Source: Evansella caseinilytica
GTDB lineage: Bacteria > Bacillota > Bacilli > Bacillales > Salisediminibacteriaceae
NCBI RefSeq assembly: GCF_900107275.1
Contig: NZ_FNPI01000001.1
Coordinates: 744,001-808,000, forward strand
DNA length: 64,000 nucleotides
Reading direction: 5' to 3'
Part shown: positions 40,786-49,289 of the stretch, one piece after another
Layout: the number at the start of each line of letters is the position of its first letter
Numbering within the stretch: position 1 is the stretch's first letter
Notes under the pieces: generated by a model
The model's input: only the letters and a program-made list of their open reading frames with translations
Databases searched by the model: none
Told to the model about the DNA's origin: nothing
Translations under genes and position numbers: made by a program

Positions 40786-41400
40786 ATGACGCAAATGTCT
40801 ATCGTAAAGGCTGATCCAACATCCAATGTTGGCGCTAAACTGAATCAAATGGCACTGGATTACATGGTTTATCCCCTTGCAGGGTCTGAAGAAGAGAGTA
40901 TCATTGCAAGGACTTTTCGGAAATTATGGCAATGGCGGAACAACCGCTTTAGCCACCAATATGCCTTTGAAGCGCAAAGGAATGGCCAAACGTTAGGGAT
41001 GATTACGTGTTATCCGATCCCTGTTTTAAAACGTCTTGCCTGGCCAACCTTTAAACAGCTGTTTTCTTTTCGAAAATTAGCGCTGATCAGCTATAATATC
41101 CGGAATCTAAAATTATGCTATTCGATGACCACGATGAAAGAAGGGGAAGATGACGAATTCCATATCGGCACGATTGCCACATTGCCGGAAAGCAGAGGGC
41201 TGGGAGTTGGCAGCCGGCTCCTCCAGTTTGCTGAGGAACAAACCACTTTACAAGGGTATTCCAAATGTTCTCTGACGGTTAAAAAAGAGAATGAACCTGC
41301 GATCAAACTGTATAAAAGGCTGGGGTATGAAATGACAGGCGAAATCAATAAACCGGCGTTTTCGTTGTACCGAATGGCAAAAATCGTGGGCAACAACTAA
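40786..41400 (+). CDS. GNAT family N-acetyltransferase
   Basis: 204 residues. The acetyl-CoA binding motif A is LPESRGLGVGSRLLQFAEE (about 130-148) and a motif-B-like KLYKRLGYEMTGE follows. The N-terminal half is less conserved and defines substrate choice, which cannot be predicted. The ATG at 40786 has GGGAG upstream; the frame extends 18 codons earlier without a ribosome site. A strong bidirectional terminator follows. Confidence 0.87.
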   Translation: MTQMSIVKADPTSNVGAKLNQMALDYMVYPLAGSEEESIIARTFRKLWQWRNNRFSHQYAFEAQRNGQTLGMITCYPIPVLKRLAWPTFKQLFSFRKLALISYNIRNLKLCYSMTTMKEGEDDEFHIGTIATLPESRGLGVGSRLLQFAEEQTTLQGYSKCSLTVKKENEPAIKLYKRLGYEMTGEINKPAFSLYRMAKIVGNN

Positions 41401-41472
41401 GCGAAGCATGGGATGTATTCCCCTACCGGAAGGGGCGGGAGGAAGACGAAAAAACTTTTACGAAGCAACAAA

Positions 41473-41518
41473 AGCCGGCCGGTTTACGTTCAGCGTGGGG
41501 AAACCGGTCGGCTGCTTT
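41473..41518. terminator. Bidirectional terminator between GNAT and AraC genes
   Basis: AGCCGGCCGGTTT / AAACCGGTCGGCT stem, flanked by CAAAA and GCTTTTG, between convergent genes. Confidence 0.82.
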
Positions 41519-41539
41519 TGATTTGGCTCGACGAGACAA

Positions 41540-42757
41540 TCAAACGTCTGCAGCTTCGGGGTTTTTCCTGTATTGTCTCGGAGTTAATCCTGTATGTTTT
41601 TTAAAAGCGCTTGCAAAATAACTTTGATCACTGAACTGGAGCAGCGAAGAAATTTCCGCGATGGAAATATCGGATTGAATGAGGAGCTTTTTCGCCTCGT
41701 TTAATTTTTCTTGTTGGATATATTTACCAAGGGAAAGTCCCGTCTCCTTTTTAAACAGCTGCGACAAATAAATCGGATTTAAATGAACGATTTCAGCGAG
41801 CGCATCAATGGATATTGTCTCGTAGACATGATTGAAAATATAGTTTTTACATACTCTTACAGGTTTTGATTGATCGCTTGATTTATTGGCGTTGACTCGA
41901 TCAATTAGTTCAAACAGGTACTCATAAATATAAAGATGAATGCGGCCGATATCGTGAGCATCTTCAATTTGCTGGATGTAAATATCACTCATTGTTAACG
42001 CAATCTCCGGATATAATCCACCGTCAATCGCTGCTCTTGTGGCTAATGCAATCGAGATGATCGCTTGGTTTTTTGTGTGGCGAATATGGCTTTTCTTTGA
42101 CAACGATCCTAATCCGTCAACATTCAGCTTTTGCAAATGCCTCGTTAGTTCATCTTTATCTCCTTCTTTAATGCATTGCCAAATATATTGTTCCTGGCGT
42201 ATGTCCATGTGGAAGGAGGCGTCCAACCGTCTGGAATGAACGTGCTTTTCAACAATTCCTTCCATATTCACTGCCAGGACCGTTTTGTTCACAATGGTCG
42301 TTTCGGAAATTTCCTCCTCAAAAAGCAAATAATGGGCAAGCTGGGCCGCATGGAGCAATTCGATCTGATTGATTTTTATCAAATTCTCATAATACTGCAG
42401 CAACTTGTCTCTTTTGTATATCGGAATGTGGAAATCATGAACAAGCCGAGACAGCGTGTCGTTCGTTATCGTTGTTGATATCGACGGACCGATCAACAAT
42501 GTCCCCGCACGCTGATTTTCCTCATTTAAATGAAGCAAAATGATGTTTTCAAGAAAATCAGTTGTTTTGATGAGAGGAACTCCAAGCTTGTCATTGTCAT
42601 GAATGAGATGAGTAAAGCCAGCTTCGTTTATTGGATTTATGACCTCAACATGATGTTGGCAAACGACGTTTTTGTCCCTGTCAAAAAAATGAATCGGGAT
42701 CTTGTAAGCATCATAGAGAAGTTTCGCAATAAAAGTAATTGTTGTTAAGTCGTTCAT
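41540..42757 (-). CDS. AraC family regulator of the rhamnosidase locus
   Basis: 405 residues: a long N-terminal sensor region (about 1-290; starts MNDLTTITFIAKLLYDAYKI, similar in layout to AraC proteins annotated as YSIRK-type regulators) and a C-terminal AraC HTH ending KHTGLTPRQYRKNPEAADV. ATG at 42757 follows GGAGGAG by 12 nt. The open frame extends 27 codons further without a better site. Divergent from the GH78 gene; the 44-bp box shared by the GH78 and GH3 upstream regions is the natural candidate for its binding site. Ligand probably a rhamnoside or product. Confidence 0.88.
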   Translation of the reverse strand: MNDLTTITFIAKLLYDAYKIPIHFFDRDKNVVCQHHVEVINPINEAGFTHLIHDNDKLGVPLIKTTDFLENIILLHLNEENQRAGTLLIGPSISTTITNDTLSRLVHDFHIPIYKRDKLLQYYENLIKINQIELLHAAQLAHYLLFEEEISETTIVNKTVLAVNMEGIVEKHVHSRRLDASFHMDIRQEQYIWQCIKEGDKDELTRHLQKLNVDGLGSLSKKSHIRHTKNQAIISIALATRAAIDGGLYPEIALTMSDIYIQQIEDAHDIGRIHLYIYEYLFELIDRVNANKSSDQSKPVRVCKNYIFNHVYETISIDALAEIVHLNPIYLSQLFKKETGLSLGKYIQQEKLNEAKKLLIQSDISIAEISSLLQFSDQSYFASAFKKHTGLTPRQYRKNPEAADV

Positions 42758-42844
42758 CTGGAAGTCACACTCCTCCAAGGAATTGATCAAGCAGGTGCTG
42801 ATACACAAAATAGCGAGTGAATAAACTTTGATATTCAATAGATA

Positions 42845-42888
42845 TCTTTATTTTATCATATTTTTTCGAATTGAAAGCGTTTAAAATA
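42845..42888 (+). promoter_or_regulatory. 44-bp box shared with the GH3 upstream region, including cre
   Basis: Aligns without gaps to 50317-50360 with about 38 of 43 positions identical: TCTTTATTT-n-ATCATATTTTT, then a cre-like TGAAAGCGTTTAAA (42872-42885; consensus TGWAANCGNTNWCA). Suggests joint control by the AraC regulator and CcpA. Confidence 0.75.
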
Positions 42889-42996
42889 TATCATATGATA
42901 TAGTCTCTTATAACTACTTATGTTAGAGAGGAAGGATTTTAAACTTAGTTATCTAAGAAAAGACAGGAACTTGATATCGAAAGGAATGAAACTTTG

Positions 42997-45729
42997 ATGG
43001 AACTGCGCGAATTACGTATAGAATATCGGCAAGATCCAGTTGGTTTGGATGTAAATAGACCTAGGTTTTCCTGGAAATTAGTATCAGCAGAGCGAAATGT
43101 GTTACAAACCGCCTACCATATTGTCGTAACAACGGCGGGAAAAACCGTATGGGATACTGGCAAGAGGGAAAGCGACGCTTCGGTCTTCATCGAATATGAA
43201 GGAATGGAGCTTACCGCACACTCGTTGTACCATGTTCATGTCGAAGCGTGGGACAATAAAGGAAACCATGCATCTGTCGAAGGATGTTTTGAAACCGGCC
43301 TGTTAAAAGGAACCAATTTCACGGCGAATTGGATTACTCATGATTTTCCCGATGAAGAAACAGCTTGTCCTGTGTTTTTCAAAGAGTTTCAGGTAGAGAA
43401 AGGGATCGAGAAGGTTCGTGTATATGCGACAGCTTTAGGTGTTTATGAAATAAAAATCAACGGGGAAAAAGTTGGAGATACTTTTTTCGCCCCTGGATGG
43501 ACGAATTATAACAAACGTCTGCAATACCAAACGTATCAAGCGGATGGCTTGCTTCAAGCGGAAAATAAAATTGAAATGACGGTTGGAAACGGCTGGTATA
43601 AAGGAATCCTTGGCTTCACTTGCACCCCTAACCATTATGGCGATCGCGTTGCTGCCCTGGCAGAGATTCATGTCACTTATACGGATGGAACAGCAGAGAT
43701 CATTAAAACCGATGACAGTTGGAAAGTGACTACCGGAAGCATTCGCAGCAGTGAAATATATATGGGAGAAACGATTGATTCCACGTTTACCGACGCAAAG
43801 GTAAAAGACGTCGTTCCTGGTTCTTTTGACAAAGAACGCCTTATCGCCCAAGAAAATGAACCTGTACGTATAACGGAACGAATCCCTGCAAAACAATTGA
43901 TCACGACGCCAAAAGGGGAAAAGGTCATTGACTTTGGACAGAACTTAACAGGCTTCGTAAAAGTAAAGGTTAGAGGAGAAGCTGGGCAAACGATAATCAT
44001 TCGCCATGCAGAAACACTGGATAAGGATGGAAATTTTTACCCGGATACATTGAGACAAGCGATCTCTGTCGACACCTTTATATGTAATGGGGAAGAGCAA
44101 ACGTTCTTACCGCATTTTACTTTCCATGGCTTTCGCTATATTTCCATCGAAGGTTTGGACGAGATTAACTTGGAAAACGTCATTGCTTGTGTATTGCATA
44201 CAGATATGGAACCAACGGGAACGTTTATTTCCTCCAATCCGCTTGTCAATCAATTGCAAAGCAATATTCAATGGAGTCAGAGAGGGAATTTCTTGGATAT
44301 TCCGACAGATTGCCCGCAAAGGGATGAACGGCTTGGCTGGACAGGGGATGCGCAAGTGTTTGCGGGAACGGCCGCATTTAATTATAACGTCGCCCCGTTC
44401 TTTATGAAGTGGCTGCGTGATTTGGCTTCAGAACAAACCGAACAATTTGGCGTGCCGCACGTCGTTCCCAATATATTAGGTGACCAAGACGGTGCTGCTG
44501 CCTGGAGTGACGCCGCGGTCATTATCCCATGGGTGATTTATGAAACGTATGGAGATATAAGGGCCTTAGAGGAACAATATGAGAGCATGAAAGGCTGGAT
44601 AGACTATATTACGGCTCGCTGCGGCAGCAACGGTTTGTGGCAGACCGGTTTTCAGTACGGTGACTGGCTGGCGTTAGATAAAGAAGAGAGCGCAGACCGC
44701 ACAGGAGCCACCGACGTTTATTTAGTTGCAAACGCCTATTATGCCTACTCAACCAACCTTGTAAGCAAGGCGGCGACGATTCTTAACAAGCAGGAAGATA
44801 TCGAAAAGTACAGCAAGCTGTACAGGAGCATTAAAAAAGCATTTAACGAAGAATATACAACCGCTACAGGACGAATGGTGAGTGAAACACAGACAGCGTG
44901 TGTATTGGCCCTTCATTTTGATTTAGCAGAAGAGCCGCACCGGGAAAGAATTATGACTTCGTTGGAAACGAATATTTCCCGGCACAAAAATCATCTTTCC
45001 ACCGGGTTTGTCGGCACCCCTTATCTATGCCATGCCTTAACGGAAAATAATCGTCACGATTTAGCTGGGACCATCTTTTTAAAAGAGGATTATCCTTCCT
45101 GGCTGTACGCGGTTAAAAAAGGAGCGACGACGATTTGGGAGCGTTGGAACTCGATTTTGCCAAACGGAGACTTTGATACCTCTGGCATGAATTCGTTAAA
45201 TCATTATGCATATGGTTCTATCGGAGAGTGGATGTATCGCAAGCTGGCTGGTATTCAGCAACTTGAGCCAGGATATAAAAAGATGTTCATTAAGCCGCAA
45301 TTTATTAAGGGGATCACTTCGGTTGCGGCAACGTATCAATCTGTTTATGGAGAAATTAAAACTGCCTGGTCGTGCCAAAACAAGCGGATCAACGTGGAGG
45401 TGGAAATTCCAGCTAACACGACAGCGATTCTGTATTTGCCGGAGAAAGAAGAACCAATCGAGCTCGGTTCCGGTCGTTATCAATATGAATACGAAACAAC
45501 CACTGTCCTTGAAACAGGCAGATTTTCAATCGACTCCACCTTAAAAGAAATATTGGACGAACCGCTGGCTGTGCAACTGTTGAATCAACACGCACCAGGG
45601 TTAACGGAACATCCGATGATTGAGTTCGCATACAACTTGTCGGTCAGTGAGGTGCTGGCCCAGGCACCTGAATCAGGCGATCTCTTTAAAAGCGTCATTG
45701 ATGCGCTGAACAATGCCGGCAAAAAATAA
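42997..45729 (+). CDS. GH78 alpha-L-rhamnosidase with C-terminal helical module
   Basis: 910 residues. N-terminal beta domains (about 1-370), then the (alpha/alpha)6 catalytic domain with the GH78 hallmarks DCPQRDERLGWTGDAQVF (general-acid Glu region) and TTIWERWNSILPNGDF, and a C-terminal beta domain. Beyond the normal family end there is a helical tail of about 60 residues (TLKEILDEPLAVQLL...) also present in the GH3 and alpha/beta-hydrolase proteins of this locus. No signal peptide: cytoplasmic. AAAGGA lies 8-11 nt before TTG (42994) or ATG (42997). Releases rhamnose from small glycosides imported by the neighbouring symporter (inference). Confidence 0.93.
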   Translation: MELRELRIEYRQDPVGLDVNRPRFSWKLVSAERNVLQTAYHIVVTTAGKTVWDTGKRESDASVFIEYEGMELTAHSLYHVHVEAWDNKGNHASVEGCFETGLLKGTNFTANWITHDFPDEETACPVFFKEFQVEKGIEKVRVYATALGVYEIKINGEKVGDTFFAPGWTNYNKRLQYQTYQADGLLQAENKIEMTVGNGWYKGILGFTCTPNHYGDRVAALAEIHVTYTDGTAEIIKTDDSWKVTTGSIRSSEIYMGETIDSTFTDAKVKDVVPGSFDKERLIAQENEPVRITERIPAKQLITTPKGEKVIDFGQNLTGFVKVKVRGEAGQTIIIRHAETLDKDGNFYPDTLRQAISVDTFICNGEEQTFLPHFTFHGFRYISIEGLDEINLENVIACVLHTDMEPTGTFISSNPLVNQLQSNIQWSQRGNFLDIPTDCPQRDERLGWTGDAQVFAGTAAFNYNVAPFFMKWLRDLASEQTEQFGVPHVVPNILGDQDGAAAWSDAAVIIPWVIYETYGDIRALEEQYESMKGWIDYITARCGSNGLWQTGFQYGDWLALDKEESADRTGATDVYLVANAYYAYSTNLVSKAATILNKQEDIEKYSKLYRSIKKAFNEEYTTATGRMVSETQTACVLALHFDLAEEPHRERIMTSLETNISRHKNHLSTGFVGTPYLCHALTENNRHDLAGTIFLKEDYPSWLYAVKKGATTIWERWNSILPNGDFDTSGMNSLNHYAYGSIGEWMYRKLAGIQQLEPGYKKMFIKPQFIKGITSVAATYQSVYGEIKTAWSCQNKRINVEVEIPANTTAILYLPEKEEPIELGSGRYQYEYETTTVLETGRFSIDSTLKEILDEPLAVQLLNQHAPGLTEHPMIEFAYNLSVSEVLAQAPESGDLFKSVIDALNNAGKK

Positions 45730-45774
45730 GAAGAATAAGCTGTGTAAAAGAGGGGACACAACCAACTTTAGGCT

Positions 45775-45914
45775 TCAGCAGTGAATCCAGAAACAATCGA
45801 GTGAACTCGCAACAGCCAAGCTGAACCTTCGGAGAATCAGGTGGAGACGCTACTCCACCTGATTTAACATCCCACCTACGCTAACACTTAGAGGTGGGAG
45901 TCTTTACCCTATAA
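45775..45914 (+). ncRNA. IS200/IS605-type right end, orphan omega-RNA-like
   Basis: Two strong hairpins in a row: AATCAGGTGGAG / CTCCACCTGATT (12-bp stem, 6-nt loop, 45835-45864) and TCCCACCT / AGGTGGGA (45870-45899), followed by GGGAGTCTTTACCC. This layout is typical of the 3' end and guide-RNA scaffold of TnpB-bearing IS605-family elements, but no tnpB or tnpA is present. A second copy lies at 55152-55290. A family B repeat starts 10 nt after the end. Confidence 0.6.
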
Positions 45915-45920
45915 GAGCGT

Positions 45921-46131
45921 GTTCAAAAAGGCAATGGCTCCGCTCGATGCACCGACTACGAGAACCCCACTCGTAGCCGGATTTAAAAGAATGCATCGGC
46001 TCCACTCATTGTCTCTTCTTCTACAAGCATTGCTTCGTTGAATCTCCGTCGAGACAGCTCGTAGCTTCTCAGTGAAGTCCGGCTTGTTGCTTCGTATTTG
46101 TTCAAAAAGATAAAAAGCAATCTTTTTGAAC
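45921..46131. repeat. Family B repeat, reversed orientation (211 bp)
   Basis: GTTCAAAAAGGCAATGG...CTCGATGCACCGACTACGAG, GAATGCATCGGCTCCACTCATTG, a CCGTCGAGACAGCTCG segment and the terminal hairpin GTTCAAAAAG...CTTTTTGAAC at the far end. Confidence 0.88.
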
Positions 46132-46208
46132 AAACACTATAAGAAAAATCGATAAAAAAACTTAAATCTTGCGGATGCCGTTGCTCGCAAGATCTAAGTT
46201 TTGCAGTG

Positions 46209-47180
46209 CTATTCAAGACATTTTTTTATCGTTTCCACAATGGCTGCCTTCACATCATCTTTTTGAAATTTTAGTACAGGCATCGTATCGTCAGGGTCTA
46301 AATAGGCATCGCGATCTTGTATTTCAGCCGTATACGCCAGATGAATGCCATGTTCTTTGCCTTTTGCTGCTGCAAGTTCGTCTGCTTGCGCATATGCCGG
46401 CTTCATTTGTTCGAGGGGGACAACCTGAACAATGGTCTCTTTTTGTCCTAGTACATCCGCGATAATCTGGAAAAATTCTTGGTGCTTCATATTTGTATCA
46501 CAAATGGCATATTTCTTTCCGTGCTCGCCGTTTTCCAGGGCACCGATGGTTGCTTCTGCGACTTGTTTAACAGTAACCATTGCTGTTCCGCCGCCTAACA
46601 CAGGGACAAAGTCCTTCCCTTGTACTTGAGGTAAAAACGCTTCCCATAAAGGTTTGCGTCCCGGCATCGTTCCAAAAATATAAGGTAGGCGGAGAACCAT
46701 CACGTCCATTTGCCCTTCCCCTTCTAAAATCGCTACTTCCTCCTGTAAAAGTCTCGTTCTCGGATAGCCTTGCTCGCGTGCTAAATGTAAGTCTGTCCAC
46801 TTTTCAGCAAAGTGAGCAAAGTAAGAGCCGTGGATGACGAATTTTTTTACGCCGGCTTCTCTTGCCAGGCGTGCTAAACGCTGCGTAGGCAATACATTTT
46901 GTGAATAGAAGAAACGCACAGCCGGAGCATCCGGCAGCACTCTTTCATCAACACCGGCAGCGTAGACAAACATATCCTTTCCACTTAATAATTCAAGCAC
47001 CTGCTGATCGGTCATTTCATTGATATTACCAAGATGACACGTCACTTCCGGTGGAAGTAAGTCTTCCGCAGGCATCGGTGGCAAGGCCAAGGTAGAGATT
47101 TTATATCCCCGTTTCGTCATTTCCTTAATGGTGTGATAGCCAAGAAAACCTGTGCCGCCAAGGACAAAAACATTTTTCAT
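46209..47180 (-). CDS. NAD-dependent epimerase/dehydratase (extended SDR)
   Basis: 323 residues with the N-terminal Rossmann motif GGTGFLGYHTI and a later HGSYFAHFAEKW region where extended SDR enzymes carry the catalytic Tyr (YxxxK itself is not obvious). Members act on nucleotide sugars or reduce small metabolites. ATG at 47180 follows AGGGGG. The frame extends 14 codons upstream. It lies downstream of the GPH symporter on the same strand, separated by a hairpin, and belongs to the rhamnosidase locus by position. Confidence 0.82.
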   Translation of the reverse strand: MKNVFVLGGTGFLGYHTIKEMTKRGYKISTLALPPMPAEDLLPPEVTCHLGNINEMTDQQVLELLSGKDMFVYAAGVDERVLPDAPAVRFFYSQNVLPTQRLARLAREAGVKKFVIHGSYFAHFAEKWTDLHLAREQGYPRTRLLQEEVAILEGEGQMDVMVLRLPYIFGTMPGRKPLWEAFLPQVQGKDFVPVLGGGTAMVTVKQVAEATIGALENGEHGKKYAICDTNMKHQEFFQIIADVLGQKETIVQVVPLEQMKPAYAQADELAAAKGKEHGIHLAYTAEIQDRDAYLDPDDTMPVLKFQKDDVKAAIVETIKKCLE

Positions 47181-47325
47181 TATAAAAACCCCCTTGTGAA
47201 ATATTGAGCATATTTTTGTCAAAAAACAAATAGCGTAATGGTTGAATCCATTACTTTAGATGATACGAGTTTCTATCATTAAAAGATATAGAAAAATAAA
47301 GATTATTTTTGAAATTTAAAGTGTT

Positions 47326-47370
47326 TGTTCAATAAGATCGCTTTTTATCTTAATTGAACAAACACTTATT
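47326..47370. terminator. Terminator-like hairpin related to repeat ends
   Basis: GTGTTTGTTCAATAAGATCG / TTAATTGAACAAACACTT inverted repeat. Same sequence as the terminal hairpin of family B repeats but without the body of the element. It lies between the symporter and the epimerase-like gene. Confidence 0.65.
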
Positions 47371-47407
47371 AGTAGTTTAGTTATTTAAACGCTGCTTGTG
47401 AAGTGAT

Positions 47408-48847
47408 TTAATGAGCTCCTTCTGTTTTTTCTAAGTCTTTAACGATTTGCGGGTACTTTTGATCTAAATCGTATTTACGAAGGAGAAAATAAGTAATGAT
47501 AAAGCAAATTAACGGAATGTAAATCGTAAGCGTTAAAATACTGTAAATGGCGGACTGCGGCTGTACCTCTAAAGTTCCGTTATAGCTGCCGAATGCTAAT
47601 ATCCAGCCAACCATCGCCACACCAACTCCGTTTCCAACCTTAGCGCCGTAACTAGTTGCGCTATTTGTCATACCGACAATTCGTTTTCCATGCTTCCATT
47701 GTCCATATTCGACCGTGTTGTTTGTTAATACGCCTGTCAGTGCCATAATCGGAATCGTGGCAAATGTCGTGAAAGCACCCAACACCAACGTTGCCATAAA
47801 ACTATAAGGGAAAAAGCAGCGAATGATGCTGGCGACGATACCAATCACCAATCCAATCCGCACGGTTTTTGCCGGACCAAATTTTTTAATTAACGGGGCG
47901 AGAATGGCAAACCCGATGATGACTGGAATAATGCCAATCGCTCCCATGATCGCGACGAGATTTTCATCCCCGATAATATATTTCGCATAATACACGCCGG
48001 TGGAGCCGGATAAGGCGAACACGATATTGATAATTAGCTGAGCAACCAGCATGATGACCCAGTACTTATTCTTAAATAATAATTTCAGACTTGTCCAAAA
48101 GGGGATGTTTTTCTCTTCTGCTTTTTCCTCCTTATTTTTTCCCGCAACTGTACTTACTTCTTTTGAAGCGAAGAAGGTGATGAGTAAAGAAATGGCTGAA
48201 ATGATCCCTAATATGATTGCAACGATAATCCAGGCTCGTTGATCTCCCCCCAGAAAATTTGTGAAAGGAATTAAAGCAACAGCGATTGCCATCCCAATAA
48301 AATAACCGAATACCGTTCTGATGATCCCCATCTTGCCCCGTTCTTCAGAGCTTCTCGTTCTCATCGCCATCATACTGCCGTACGGGATAGCGATTGCAGT
48401 TAAAATGACAGCGTTAACAAATAAAATCGTAATAAATGCATAAGTATTTTTTACGGCGTCAGATGCATTTGCCGGTACTGTGAAAAGCAGGATAATAGCC
48501 AGCATTGTAGGAATAGCTGTCCAAAGCAACCATGGTCTCGCTTTTCCGTATTTGGATTTTGTGATATCAACAAGCTTGCCCATTCCTAAATCAGAAAAAG
48601 CATCGAAAATTTTAGTTACCAACATCATTGTACCAACAGTACCTGCTGCCAGGCCAATCTTGTCCGTATAAAAATAAGTTAACATGGCGACTAGACCGGT
48701 AATCGAATTATAAGCAATTTGCGCCAAGCCATCACCGAGATAATGATAATACCTCATCGTTTTTTGAATGCCGTGACCATCAACTCCAAGTTCTTTCTTT
48801 GATTTTTTGTTTGTGTAAAACTCAGAACGCTGTTTTTCCGCTTTCAT
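47408..48847 (-). CDS. GPH family sugar:cation symporter
   Basis: 479 residues with 12 predicted TM helices. The GPH (glycoside-pentoside-hexuronide) motif region DALSDLG-like is seen as KIFDAFSDLGMGKLVD near residues 80-95, followed by KYGKARPWLLW. Imports glycosides with Na+ or H+. TAAGGAGTG precedes the ATG. A cre-like AGAAAGCGCTTAAT lies upstream, suggesting catabolite control. Together with cytoplasmic GH78, GH3 and hydrolase it probably provides the uptake step of the locus. Confidence 0.93.
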   Translation of the reverse strand: MKAEKQRSEFYTNKKSKKELGVDGHGIQKTMRYYHYLGDGLAQIAYNSITGLVAMLTYFYTDKIGLAAGTVGTMMLVTKIFDAFSDLGMGKLVDITKSKYGKARPWLLWTAIPTMLAIILLFTVPANASDAVKNTYAFITILFVNAVILTAIAIPYGSMMAMRTRSSEERGKMGIIRTVFGYFIGMAIAVALIPFTNFLGGDQRAWIIVAIILGIISAISLLITFFASKEVSTVAGKNKEEKAEEKNIPFWTSLKLLFKNKYWVIMLVAQLIINIVFALSGSTGVYYAKYIIGDENLVAIMGAIGIIPVIIGFAILAPLIKKFGPAKTVRIGLVIGIVASIIRCFFPYSFMATLVLGAFTTFATIPIMALTGVLTNNTVEYGQWKHGKRIVGMTNSATSYGAKVGNGVGVAMVGWILAFGSYNGTLEVQPQSAIYSILTLTIYIPLICFIITYFLLRKYDLDQKYPQIVKDLEKTEGAH

Positions 48848-48919
48848 AATTTCACTCCTTACAGATAGATGGCATTAAATGACTTTTTGAAATAATATAC
48901 AAGGCCTTATTAGCTAAAT

Positions 48920-48933
48920 ATTAAGCGCTTTCT
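48920..48933. promoter_or_regulatory. cre-like site upstream of the GPH symporter
   Basis: AGAAAGCGCTTAAT on the minus strand, close to the cre consensus, 73 bp upstream of the symporter start. The rest of 48848-49136 is AT-rich intergenic DNA without genes. Confidence 0.6.
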
Positions 48934-49136
48934 TTCTTTGGTTATATAAGAATTTAAAGATTTTTATTTAAAAAGCAAGATTTCGGCTGAAATTTTTATG
49001 AAGCTATTTGTTACTCAAGCAATCACTTATTTATTTTGCTTCTAAAAAATAGAATGAATTTACAATTGAAAAAAATTGTTGCACAGTATAATCAGGTGAA
49101 ACCAATAAGAAGGCGGCCGTGAAGGGAGGGATTGAT

Positions 49137-49289
49137 GTGACAAAGCAATACATTCGGCATGAGCGACTGCTCCCGAGCTCTGAATGTCAGGTGGCAGAGA
49201 AAAACGGGTTTTTCATCATAAGCACTGAACAGAAACAACTGGACGAAACAACAAAAAAGGGAGAACAGAAAGGGGTACATAAACAGTGA
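49137..49289 (+). CDS. Small ORF of 50 codons coupled to the hydrolase gene
   Basis: GTG start at 49137 with a strong AAGGGAGGG 7 nt upstream. It encodes VTKQYIRHERLLPSSECQVA, a short FFIIST stretch and a Lys/Gln/Glu-rich tail. Its TGA overlaps the GTG start of the alpha/beta-hydrolase gene by 4 nt (GTGA), the usual mark of translational coupling. No family recognised. It may be a small partner protein or a leader ORF. Confidence 0.6.
   Translation: MTKQYIRHERLLPSSECQVAEKNGFFIISTEQKQLDETTKKGEQKGVHKQ

Noticed and set aside
45775-45914. Riboswitch or T-box upstream of a gene
   Set aside because: It lies after the GH78 stop, not in a leader, and a second copy in another context has the IS605 right-end pattern.
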